This document shows, piece by piece, positions 1 through 20,499 of a DNA stretch of 64,000 nt (position 1 is its first letter; the number at the start of each line of letters is the position of its first letter). Made by a program: the position numbers and the translations under genes. The DNA comes from Cristatella mucedo (Eukaryota; Bryozoa; Phylactolaemata; Cristatellidae): contig WPIO01000147.1 in the NCBI GenBank assembly GCA_009760855.2, positions 312,001 through 376,000 of the forward strand, given 5' to 3'. Below the pieces are notes generated by a model that was given only the letters and a program-made list of their open reading frames with translations, was not told the DNA's origin and searched no databases.

Positions 1-75
1 CTTGTCGTCGACGGCAGAGCGAATGCGTTGCACTTTCTTCAGTGCTTTCTCCACGGCATCTGCAAGCTCTTTTGT
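1..75 (-). CDS. possible exon fragment cut by the left edge, unknown gene
   Basis: Read on the minus strand, 25 codons run open from position 75 to the window edge, beginning TKELADAVEKALKKV and ending SAVDDK. The peptide is charged and helix-like. A splice acceptor-like tgtag lies directly before it on that strand (78-76). I do not recognise the protein. The upstream polypyrimidine signal is weak and the open stretch is short, so this may be chance; sequence to the left of the window would decide. Confidence 0.3.
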
Positions 76-661
76 CTACAGCAGCATTCGGCGGAAGCTT
101 GGTCAAAGACGCACTTCGGATTCGCCGACAACCGACATATCACTGCTGCCACGAGAGGCTGCCATAGACCTGGTTCTTAACACTACCGACACGAGGCCGA
201 AGCATGCACTTTACCAAATCTCATTTTTGCTTGAATTCTGATCGTGGAACCTCACTGTGTACACACCTGCCATACACAGCTATACTCATACATACTGTAC
301 ATGCATATGCACATTCAATACCGATTGGTACCTACCGAAGGATTAAGTGAACTCGGAAAAGGCGAGGTGGCTTTCTCCAGAGTAGGCCTTAATTGCTAGT
401 GATGGTGCAATATACTTTCTTCGTTAGGTACAGCTTGACTAGCTATTTCAGGGACACGTGATATTAAGAGTAGCGTGACGGCGAGGCAGCAGCACACAAC
501 TATCATACTGCCCCATGCCTAACCCATTTATTGGCAGACAACCTCCCACTTTTCAATACCTGCAGATTCATTTGCAAAAGTGCTGTTGCTGTTCAATTAT
601 TCAGGTCAGCATTAGAAAGTAATAAACATGGACAACTGCAGAAGACGCAGAACCGGACAGG
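76..661. other. non-coding stretch, nothing recognised
   Basis: No splice-bounded coding exon, repeat family or RNA gene is apparent. The reading frames present are short and low in complexity and do not resemble known proteins. It ends where the poly(AAT) 3' tail of the LINE copy at 662 begins. Confidence 0.4.
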
Positions 662-1850
662 CAATAATAATAATAACAATGCAATTGATAAAGCGCCCTC
701 AGAGAACTCAGTCTCTTTCTAGGTGCTTCACATTTGCTGCAGAGGGAAATGCAATTGAATGGTGAGTAATATCATGCTTGATAAACAAACAACATGAATA
801 ATATGGTTAGGGATGACATGCACAGGGTCAGCATGCAAATGTGGTTAGTGGCAGCATGCACAGTGTCAGCACACATAGGCATATGAAGGACGAATCACAG
901 GGACCCACTAAATGCTGTCCTAAATAGGTGTGCTTTTAAGTTCTTTTTAAATGTGGTCAAGTCAGGAGTCGTTCTGACGCAAGTCGGGAGGAAGTTCCAA
1001 ACTTTGGGAGCATACGAACTAAATGCACGGTCTCCAAAGGATTTGAGGTTTGTACGAGGTATTGGTAGACTGTTGGATTCCGAAAAGCAGGTGGTATGAT
1101 GCTTGGCCTGGTGGGGGAGTAGATCTGAGGGATAGTCTAGAGCCAAAGAATGAAGTGACCTAAAAGTGAGCGAAAAAACCTTGAAGTCGATCCGTTGCTT
1201 GACTGGTAGCCAGTGCAGGTCGGCGAGAAGTGGAGTAATGTGGCAACTGCGCAGCTCACGACAGACAAGCCTAGCTGCAGAGGTTTGCACCGGCTGTAAT
1301 CGCCTGATTGCACATGCTGGTAGGGCAGCAAGCAGTGAATTACAGAAGTTAAGACGGGATTTAACAAATGCATGGACCAACTTAGATGTGGTATCCTTAT
1401 CTAAACAAGCCCAAATTTTAGCAATGTTATGTAGCTCAAAGTAGGCAGACTTGATTGTGGAGCTGATGTGGTCGTCTAACGAGAGGTCACTTTGGAACAT
1501 GACACCTAGATTTCGAGCTGATTCAATGGGAGATATGCTGGCAGAATCAATTTTGAGCATCAGCCTTTCCAATTTCTGAATCACACTGGGTTTGCCCATA
1601 ACTAGTAAGTTAGTTTTATCATCGTTTAGCTTTAGAAAATTTGCTGCCATCCATGTGCGGATGTCCATCAATACATGCAGCAAGTGAGTTGAGAGAATTC
1701 GAGGTGCTCGAAGGCTGGGAAGGATCAAAGCAAAGGTACAATCAGATCTAGCTGCCGAGTTCCTCCTTAATTTCATCGGCAGATGTATAGCCATGCTCCT
1801 CTCACAAGTTGCACCACAGCGGCATTTTAAAGCGTTGCCCAACACATCGA
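662..1850 (-). mobile_element. CR1/L2-like LINE, family A, 5'-truncated copy
   Basis: The minus-strand reading frame 1845-895 encodes the C-terminal part of a non-LTR reverse transcriptase. It includes the thumb region (WMAANFLKLNDDKTNLLVMG) and the C-terminal RT-linked segment (SYAPKVWNFLP, FKKNLKAHLF). The first ~55 codons do not match the RT well, which suggests a frameshift near 1690. Downstream lie a 3' UTR and a tail with the motif GCGCC..GAGAAC..TCTCT..GCGCTT ending in AAT/ATT repeats at 662. The catalytic RT domain is missing, so the copy is dead. The same family recurs at 3797, 7040, 14655, 60032 and 62942. Confidence 0.85.
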
Positions 1851-2919
1851 CTATCGACAGTTTCCTGCTCCTAGCTTTCCAAATGCAGCAGCACTTTAGC
1901 TTACAGTTTATAGTTTAGCTTACAGTCATTTGTGTGGCACAGCACGACCTTTGTAAATTGTGTACAGCACGAGCGCAGAGACCCTGAGAAGCAGCAACAA
2001 TGGTGACAGCAACACCAGCTAAACTACTAACCGGGTCAGACAGAGGCCGCTCCGTGGATGCAACTGAAGGTGACACAGCCGAAACTGCAGTAGCAGCTAC
2101 TACAGCAGTAGCTGCTACTATAGCTGGAGCAGGACGCCTGGTCGTTATGCTGGACAACGGACGAGCCACACCATCTCGACGGCATCCCGAAGTCGATCTA
2201 CCTCAAGATGACAAAGTGTTTGACCAACTAGCCAAGAGCCAAACTTAAGCCTGAATGCATAGAAACACGAGGTGACAGGCACAGCATTGGATGAGAGGTG
2301 CACTGTAAAGAAACTAAGAGAGACGTGTTAGATTGCCGGTTGGCTAGGGCAAGCCACTACAACCAAGCCAGATCTCGAGGCGACAAGCGTGCTGTTCTTC
2401 CAACTTAGCCCATCGATCTCTATAAGTTCTGGAGAGGAAGCACTGGTGCATAGAGTGACGATTGGAGTTAGGGACAAAGAGGACAGTAACCATGTTGCAC
2501 ACGTTGCGCGTGAGTCGACCAACTAAGCAAGCATGGACTTTTGTGGCTGATTGCCATACTTACTCTGGCCTGCCTCCGAGAACTCTTCGGCAGAGAATGC
2601 ACGCTGCTTCCACGCCTTTTCTCTGTCGGCCAATCAAGTCGATCAGTTTCAGCAATATTGCCGAAGTCCTAAAAGTTGACAAGTCAAACTTGGATCAGCA
2701 GTTGCTACCGTGGCAGCTACAGATAAGTATGCAACCAGCTGCAGAAGAAATGAAGCCACAGCAGCAGACCGAAGCCAAAGCAGTAGATCAACAACTGCCT
2801 TCCCACCCATGCCAAGAAGTCGCTGCTGCTTGCTCAGCAGGTCCATTTGATTTGCATAGGCCCCACGAAGCATGCAGCTGGGTGTGCTACTGCCTCTGCC
2901 CTCTGATAGTCCTTCAATG

Positions 2920-2922
<3 letters not shown>
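1851..2922. other. no recognisable gene; short inverted repeat and CAG/GCT-rich patches
   Basis: Frames on both strands (for example 2000-2248 + and 2462-2920 +) are low-complexity Ala/Thr/Gln-rich and match no family I know. A 12 bp inverted repeat (2089-2100 with 2108-2119, 7 nt loop) is built from GTAGCAGCTAC. Scattered gcagc triplets explain the apparent coding bias. I would not annotate a gene here. Confidence 0.4.

Positions 2923-3003
<81 letters not shown>
2923..3003. repeat. (CT)n microsatellite
   Basis: About 40 uninterrupted CT units, followed by imperfect ctctc patches to about 3150. Confidence 0.97.
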
Positions 3004-3005
<2 letters not shown>

Positions 3006-3796
3006 AATCCAGGAAGGAGATGCTATACATCAAGAGTAACACGGCAAGCGCAAGTTAGCCGCTCTCTTTGTTGCATGCTGGTTTTGCTGCTGGAGATGGC
3101 TTTGCTCTTCCTCAGACTCTCCTCTCTCTATCTCTCCTCTCTCGCCATTGTTGGAAGGATGCGTAAAAAGCCGGGATTAGACTTTGAGGTCATAGCTAAA
3201 CGTCGCCGAGTTTTCAATCTTTCTTTTCGTCAAAGATTTTGTTAATTGTCGCTAAGCAGATTGTTGCACTTATTAAATATGATAAATTAGAAAAATGTTC
3301 AAAGAATTCAAGCTACACAACTTCACTGAAACTGCTCCTCTCAGTTTAAACCTTTATACCTATGCAGCAACAATGATGAAAATGTCACTGCCTGAGGGCT
3401 GCTAGATCTATGAGCTGCATTCAACACTATTGGTTGGATGATTAGACCCCGGCCAAAAGAGCCGACATTGCAGATGTCAGTTACATACATATTGCTGACT
3501 GCCAGCATTGCAAGGCAGCAGTCTCTGGTGAGCACTTTGTCAAATGATTAATGTTTATCCGAAGGAGCTACTGTGAGAGAACGGTCCAGGATTGTTTATG
3601 TTAGGGATACAGGCATGACAATTGGCACGAGTGTTGGTCTTGGTATACGAAGTACTTCTGGGGGCTATTTCAGACGGGATATAAATTCGACCTCAGCCGA
3701 ATTGTATGACATAATCCAATAGGGTTGCATAATTATAAACTGCATGTTTACAAGGCCTAGTTAAAGTCATTTGGCCGAACCTAAAGTGTACTGTAA

Positions 3797-4550
3797 TAAT
3801 AATAATAATAGTACATTTGCATAGCAATGTCAGAGAACTCAATCTCTTTCTAGGCACTTTACATATTCTGTGAAGGAAGCATGGTCGAATGGTTTGTTGT
3901 AGCATACTCGATGTCAACAAGCATAAGCTGGTTAGAGGTGACATGCACAGGGTCAGCACACAAATATGGTTAGTGGCAGCACTCAGTGTCAGCACAAAAG
4001 CATACAAGCGACTAATCACAAGGACCCACTAAACGCTATGATAAATAGAGGCATTTTTAGCTTCTTTTTAAATGTCATCAAGTCAGGGGATGTCGTGATG
4101 CAAATCGAAGTGAGCTACAGGCTTTGGGAGCATACGAACTAAAGGCACGATCTCCAAATGATTTGAGGTTCACACGAGATGTAGCTAAACGATTTGACTC
4201 AGAAAAGCAGGTTGTACGATACCTACCTACAATACCTGGTGTGGAGTAGATCTGATAGGTAGGCTGGAGCCATAGAACGAAAGGACCTAAAAGTGGGTGA
4301 CAGAACCTTGGAGTCGGTGCAATGCTTGTCTGAGAGCCAGTGCAGGTCGGCGAGAAGTGGTGTGATGTGACTACTGTGATGCTCACGACAGACATGCCTA
4401 GCTGTCGAGTTGTGCACCGACTGTAAGCGCCTGATTGCACAAGCCAGTAGACCAGCAAGCAGTGAGGTACAGAAGTCGAGATGGGAATAAATGGCTATAA
4501 GCTTCAAAAATGATGCTGCTAGACGTCTAGCTAATAAAAGACCACACAAG
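3797..4550 (-). mobile_element. CR1/L2-like LINE, family A, decayed copy
   Basis: The AAT-repeat tail and GAGAACTCAATCTCT tail motif at 3797-3860 are followed by the family A 3' UTR (gacatgcacagggtcagca). The end of the RT-linked region is then split over two minus frames: 4458-4078 (FGDRAFSSYAPK) and 4549-4223 (HITPLLADLHWL). Frameshifts separate these pieces. It is 5'-truncated near 4550. Confidence 0.8.
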
Positions 4551-5676
4551 ACCCTGTAATTCCGAGTAACCTAGTCTTGTTACATAACCTAATATGGCTA
4601 TCGTGGCTATCTCATTTGTTCTTTCAATGACTGGCAAGATAATTCTAGTGCTACAAAGGTCGTCAGTCAGTAACAGCAATCAGTACACTTGATGCTTAGG
4701 TATCTTCCAACGAAATACTGCCTCCCACAGTAATAAAAGAACATTAGAGAAGGCGACCTAGCTATGTGTTTTTAGCGACTTACTGAAAGCCTAAAAAAAC
4801 ACAAGCTGCATATAACGAAACTCAATACACTCAATAACAATATGCATATAACGAAACTCAATACACATATAACAGTTCTTAAGATGATAAATATAAACTG
4901 TATTTAAAAATAATTTCATAACGTCAACGATGACTAGCTTACCAGTAGTCTAAATGTAAAACACCTGGATGGAAATTTTGCTCTCCTAGGGGTCTCTACA
5001 AAAGAATTATCCTTACTGAGAAGTTTGTCTTCAGATGTGCTACCAAAGAGCTGTGCTGGTAGGTGGAATATTCTCAACCAATCAAGCTTTTTCGACAAAC
5101 AGACCTAGCTTGGCAGTTACAATTGAAAAAACTAACCGATTACAAGCACGTTTTCAGCAAGATTTGTTACAGAGCACTAAGGATGCCTAACAAAGTAGCT
5201 GCAATGCAAGTGAAAGTATCACACACTTGCCAGGCAGTCTGTTTCCATATTTAATCGAAGTATCACACCGTATTACAGCCAGTTAAGCTCTGGCTGGACC
5301 CAGAGAACTACCAATCGCAAGAGCCAGGATGCGGCTGAAGTTAGTGGGGAGGACTCCATGGGGAGGGGGTGAGGAGCTTTCCTACAGATCGATGGCACTT
5401 CTATATGGAACTCCGGCAGGTCTGGCACAGCTCTGCTGGCTGGCCAATCTGTTTGGGTTGCCCTTCTGCTCGGGTAAATATTCTATCTCTTCAATCTACA
5501 AGGAATTTTCGTTGGACAATGAAACAGCGAGATTGAAGCACCGAGGTCGCTGAATGAAACAGCGAGATTGAAGTACTGAGGCCATGGAATTTGGAGTATG
5601 GCCTCGTACAAAGACAGGTGAGCTTGAATGGAGAGCTGGGACTTTGTTCGGTAAACTGGCGGTCAGCTCCCTCTTG

Positions 5677-5678
<2 letters not shown>
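4551..5678. other. AT-rich intergenic stretch with a short tandem duplication
   Basis: No coding region is recognised. At about 4810-4870 the segment tgcatataacgaaactcaat occurs twice in tandem, separated by about 30 bp. The rest shows no family resemblance. Confidence 0.4.

Positions 5679-5750
<72 letters not shown>
5679..5750. repeat. (CT)n microsatellite
   Basis: About 36 CT units. The apparent Leu-Ser or Arg-Glu proteins read across it on either strand are artefacts of the repeat. Confidence 0.97.
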
Positions 5751-5755
<5 letters not shown>

Positions 5756-7039
5756 TTCTATCTCTCTCCTGTGGTCGGCTCACAACCCACTTCAACAGAC
5801 AAATCATGTCGAGAAGAAAAGGCTTGGCAGAACTATGCAACCTAGAGTGCATGCAATTACCGGAGCCGAGCACAACCCCAGAAGAAACAATAAAATAACC
5901 CGAAAGGCTAGACAAGCCAGTGATTGGCGTGGCATCCACCGTCGGTTTCTCTTCGGTTCACAACTTTGGCAATCGCCAGGAATATATTTCGATGGAAGAA
6001 TCATTTTAACATAAAAAGAAACTATTGTGTATTGCCTAAGCTCATGCAGCTGGGAAATATGCCCACACCGCTGCTAGAAGCTCGCCCTCCCACCGACCGG
6101 CAATGCAAAAGATTGCCCAGAGGCAATATCGACAGATGGAAATTCTTAGGAATCAAGTTAAATCTGACATACATAACTAAAAGTGCTAGTAAAATTTGTT
6201 TTAACTATCTCGGATTCAAAGATAGCGCTCATAGCTGGTGATCGTAAATCGGAATAACAGTATTGTACCGGTGTAACCATATTCAATCTCAACCATTCCA
6301 CGGGCTATCACTTCGTTTCTACATCTTGCTTATAGTAGCAACTTCTCAATGTCCTTAACTCTAGAGACCCTGTTAATCATTAAAGTTTGGAGTGGCTGTG
6401 ATTTTCCTGCTTGTCGTTTGCACAATTCAAGCTTGTTTTCGACACCTTAGCTTTTCCTTTTGTGTGCCTCCATGGGTTGACTGCCTACCCACATTAGGGG
6501 TGACGGTCACTTCTCACAAACAGACATAGGATGCTGCTGCAATGGCAGCTGCCTCGTTGGTCATTGGCCTGCCTAGGCATCTGGCCACCATCTGCCGAGC
6601 AGCCAGCTGCTGTTGGTAACTGCCACGCTGCCTGCATACAGCGTAAGCTGCAGTGGTAGAGCAGAGCTTTTTCCGGGAGTTGACTTCGACCTCAGGGCAC
6701 CAGTGATCTACAGGAGCCGAGTCAGCTTAATCCCGGTGTCGCAGCTGGTCCTGTGTCCTGGGCGTGGCCAGCAGGCCTTTCCCAGTTCTCTTGCCCCCCC
6801 CCCTTCAGCAGGTTGGTCTAGCCAGCACTTTGGGCAGCGTAAGGTAGCTCTGTCATCTCAGCAAAGCCTCCCAGCAATCGGCCGAAGATCGAGGCATCGA
6901 AAGCCGGCGATGGCACAAAGAGGCAATTTTGTTCAACCAGACGCATAGGCTAAGCAGTTTGGAGCATAGCCAAGCACCAAAATGAGCTATCTACCAAAAC
7001 GGTGCATTTGAGCTATGTTCTATAACCAACCTCGGGCCG
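5751..7039. other. no recognisable gene
   Basis: The reading frames here (for example 5924-6241 + and 6613-6948 +) lack recognisable domains and splice context. A C-run at about 6795-6804 is the only low-complexity feature. Confidence 0.35.
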
Positions 7040-8095
7040 ATGTCATCGCAAAACACTATCTTGGCTTTCATTTATATGCCGATCACACCCAACTCTACCC
7101 ATCCTTCAATGGTTCCAAGCCATGCTCACCATTCAACTAAGTTTCCCTGCAGCCTGCATCAGCGACATTCGTACCTAGATGGCAGCTAACGTCCTGAAGC
7201 TTAACGATGATAAGATCAAACTACTAGTTTAACGAAAGAACGAAAGCCTAGTGTCACCCTCAAATTGCAAGACCTCGTCTTCAATAGCGATTCATCTAGC
7301 ATCACTCTAGTGGTGTAAGTCCACAATCTGGGCTTGCTATTCCAATACGACTTGTCACTGGATGAGCACATTATCTACATTGTCAAGTCGGCCCACTTCC
7401 ACACAGCTCACACTTAGCTAAGGAGTACAGACGAAATCAAGAACTGCTTAGACCAGAGAACAGCAGTCATTAATAATGCAATAATGCCATCCCAACTACA
7501 TCAGGCACTTACAACTGGTGCAAAACTCTGCAGCCAGGTTTGTCGCCGACATGTCACTGTCAATCAAACGGAATATCTACTTCAAGGTTCTGTCACTCAC
7601 CTTTAGGTCCTTTCATTGTCTGGCCCCAGCCTATCAGAACTACTCCCCCACCAGGCATAGGCATAGTACCACTCATTTTTCTCACTCAAATGGGTTAGCT
7701 ATACCTCGTACAAACCTCAAATCTTGCAGAGACCAGGTCTATAGTTCGTATGCTCCCAAAGCCTGGCCTGGAACTCAATCCCGACTGACGTCTAGCCATC
7801 CCCTGACTTGACGACATTTAAAAAGAAGCTAAAATGCAGGTGTTTATCACAGCATTTAGTAGGTCCTTGTGATTCGTCCTTTGTGTGCTTATGCATGCTG
7901 ACACTGTGCATGCTGCCACCAACGATATTTACATGTTGACACTGTGCATGTCACCATTAACCATGGTATGCTTGTTGATATTTTTGGATGCTATCATTTC
8001 ACCATTTGATCATGCTTTCTTTGCAGTATATGTAAAGGGCCCACAAAGAGACTAGGTTCTCTGAGGGTGCTATACACATTTATCATTATCATTAT
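7040..8095 (+). mobile_element. CR1/L2-like LINE, family A, heavily mutated copy
   Basis: Around 7063-7095 the frame reads GFHLYADHTQLYPS, the reverse-transcriptase catalytic block with the second Asp of YADD replaced by His (7075-7086). Further pieces follow in shifting frames: LDEHI at about 7360, then LTFRSFH and SYAPKAW at 7518-7811. The copy ends in the 3' UTR and an ATT-repeat tail near 8095. Many stops and frameshifts show an old insertion. Confidence 0.8.
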
Positions 8096-8109
8096 TATTA
8101 CTGCAATCC

Positions 8110-8530
8110 TTCGTCTTCTACTAGTGCAGAGCTCAGAAGCTTTTCCGGTCCATCACAACTGCAGCAGCCACATCACATCACTTCTGTCTGAGCTTAACTG
8201 GCTATTCCCCATCAAGCATTGAATCGACTTCCGACATGCTCTCTCTAGCCTACAGGTCGCTACACTAATTTGTACGAAGCATACCTACCCGAACTCGTTG
8301 CTCCTCCAGTATGCTTTCGCATCATTCACTCCTCGACCTTCAGCCATCTCGCTGTCCCTTGCACTCAATTGAAATCTGTCGGTGATCAGACCTTCGGTTC
8401 TAATGGACCAAAGATGTGGAACTCGTTTTCGGCTTCGACCACTATCTGCAATGACTTTGCATCATTTAAATCTCGACTCGTGTAAAGTGCTGAGAAAGAG
8501 ATTTAGTTCTCTTAGCCTTGTTATTATTGC
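8110..8530 (+). mobile_element. LINE 3' fragment, divergent CR1/L2-like copy
   Basis: Positions 8160-8490 encode a broken RT-linked C-terminal segment (SHITSLLSELNW, then VGDQTFGSNGPKMWNSF and FASFKSRLV). A tail with gagaaagagatttagttctct follows at about 8490-8515. It is related to family A but clearly diverged. Only the 3' end of the element is present. Confidence 0.65.
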
Positions 8531-8539
8531 TACTACAAT

Positions 8540-8889
8540 TACAGCTAAATATGCATCCATCCCGCTCAGCTTCCCTTCACTTCCCTACACTTATCTTTTT
8601 GTTCCTATGTGAGGTTCGACTAAGAAGTGACCCTGAAATGTCTTTTCGCGTGCCAATTGATGATGATACTGGTCTAAGTATCCTACTTGTATGCTTCTGA
8701 ATGCATGTCTAAACATGCTAAGTGTCATGATACCCTGCGTAGCGAGCTGTACAGTGCCTGGATAGAAATGCACACGTAGTTCTCTTAGGAGGCTACACAA
8801 AGGCTTTGTTATTACTTTGAGCGTAGCTGGCACACCACCGCACTGCTGCATCTCGATAGACGAAGCAGCAGCAGATGGGCGCTAGAAAG
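8540..8889. other. intergenic, nothing recognised
   Basis: Short open frames on both strands without domain or splice support. The GC-richer upstream region of the SAFB-like gene begins at about 8880. Confidence 0.35.
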
Positions 8890-9522
8890 CAAGCGCATTA
8901 CGTCATGCGAAAGGAAAACCTTTGCCACACATTAAGCGGAGTACGGCGGCATTATTTGCTGTGATCAGGATGGGTCACAACGTCCAACTACTCGGCACGG
9001 CGGCAAGCAGGCCACACCCGATTGCCTGGAGGATTCGCTGCGCCTTGCGGGCGTGCGTGTGAGGATGCTCCGTGTTAACTTGCCGTTGATTTTACGGCGC
9101 AGTGCACTGACGCGCAGCGACAAAACGCCTTCCGCTGCACGCCTTCCGGAGCCGCAAGCACACGCGGACGCGCGGCTAGGCAGCTTGGAACAGGCATCGG
9201 CCGACGGTCTCAGCAGAAGCCACGCACCAGCTGGACGACAGTTCCCGACATTTCGAGCGTCGGCGCACTAATGACGCGCACAGCGGGCTCCAGACCTCTC
9301 GATAAACGCCTCGCCGTCAACGTGCGACGCTGTCGCGAGGGAAGGACGCATGCTTCAGCCGACGACACCGACTACCACCGCAGCGACGACCGGGGCGGCA
9401 GCGAACTGAGCGGAAGCTCAGTACCGGTACTGGTGCGGCCGCCGTCGCCGCCGCCACTCCATCCAAATATCCCATTGGTCGAATCACGTGACGTACTACC
9501 ACCCATTCTCGCCATTTTGAAG
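8890..9522 (+). promoter_or_regulatory. promoter and 5' region of the SAFB-like gene
   Basis: A CpG-rich block contrasts with the AT-rich flanks. It contains a CRE/ATF-like TTACGTCAT (8898-8906), an inverted CCAAT box ATTGG (9474-9478), a combined E-box/CRE TCACGTGACGT (9484-9494) and a YY1-like GCCATTTTGAAGATGG overlapping the start codon. The last three sit within 50 bp of the ATG at 9523, which suggests either a very short 5' UTR or a TSS near the ATG. Motif assignments are by eye. Confidence 0.55.
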
Positions 9523-19415
<9,893 letters not shown>

Positions 19416-19542
19416 CCTGCATGTCAATAGAAACATGCTCAGTAGTGCAGTCTATGACAGCTTGTTATGGTGCTGGTTGTACATATGTATGAGCTTGGTG
19501 TTTCATGGGTTTTCACCTGTGTTAACCCATGTGCCGTTGTTA

Positions 19543-19548
19543 ATTAAA
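19543..19548 (+). terminator. polyadenylation signal ATTAAA for the SAFB-like gene
   Basis: An ATTAAA variant lies 128 nt after the stop codon, with T/TG-rich sequence just downstream (tttgtggcttttgttgc). A canonical AATAAA at 20237-20242 could serve a longer 3' UTR. Confidence 0.5.
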
Positions 19549-19549
19549 A

Positions 19550-20499
19550 TACTTTGTGGCTTTTGTTGCATATAGCAGCAAGTCAAGTAATCGAACAACT
19601 GTAATTGTATCTAGTTTCCTTGCCAACAAAGCAACTCGCACCACTGCTGTGGATATCGTCGATGCTGGACAAAACGTAAACTGTGGTTATTGTATAACAT
19701 CCGTTACCATTACAAAGAATGGATTTGAATGATGACCCGAAAACTCAAGCTTTAAATGCAATGTGGGTCTACTCATTTTGCAGCTGGAGGTTCTACTACT
19801 ATCTTTTCTAGGTGACTATCGTCCAAGATTTTGGACGGCTTTAGCTGGATGTGGACACCAACTTAAAAGACATGAGTGAAGAAGTCATCCTTAAACTAGA
19901 TTACACAGGCAGAAAAAGTCCTGGCAATATTGCCACCCCTGCGATACCTGTACATTCGTTCGGGTATTTATTGACACCCTAATGACACGAAATTCGTGTT
20001 CGTATCGATGCCGTTATGGCACACTAGGTAAGGCAACCTAGGCTGTGCAAAGCTAGAGCATACATCAGGTATTACTTCGCTCTTTTTTAAAGTGCGATTT
20101 TATATCCCTAATGTACCTGCTTACCGGAGGATGCGCCTTTGTCCGACTGACAAGGTCCGTAATGGCTTGGCAGTGACCTGCAAACTGTAAGTTTGTACAC
20201 ATGTAAACTTCCACAGCCCTCAGGTAGAGCACGATAAATAAACATCTATCACTTTCACCTTAACATCGCTACAGCTGTGCGACCCTGAAGTTTAACTAGT
20301 ATGTACCTTCTCGCCTCGCCGCTGATGCTTTAGCGTTCTCCGGAACTCTAATGCTCACCACACCAGTCTGTGGAGGGCCAATGACATTTATTTCTGGCTA
20401 TCTGCAAGGTTTCCCTCACCTGGTACGATCGCTGACGCGTACCTCTGGTCTCATGACGATTTGAGTATGTTCACTAACGAGGGATCGATTTCCGTATTT
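19550..20499. other. intergenic or 3' UTR extension, nothing else recognised
   Basis: No coding frames of note. Positions 20013-20040 contain gttatggcacactaggtaagg, a fragment of the SINE head. AATAAA occurs at 20237. Confidence 0.4.

Noticed and set aside
895-1845. 316-codon minus-strand open frame as a host gene
   Set aside because: It is the RT-linked C-terminus of a LINE; near-identical segments occur at 60310-60885 and 63398-63972.
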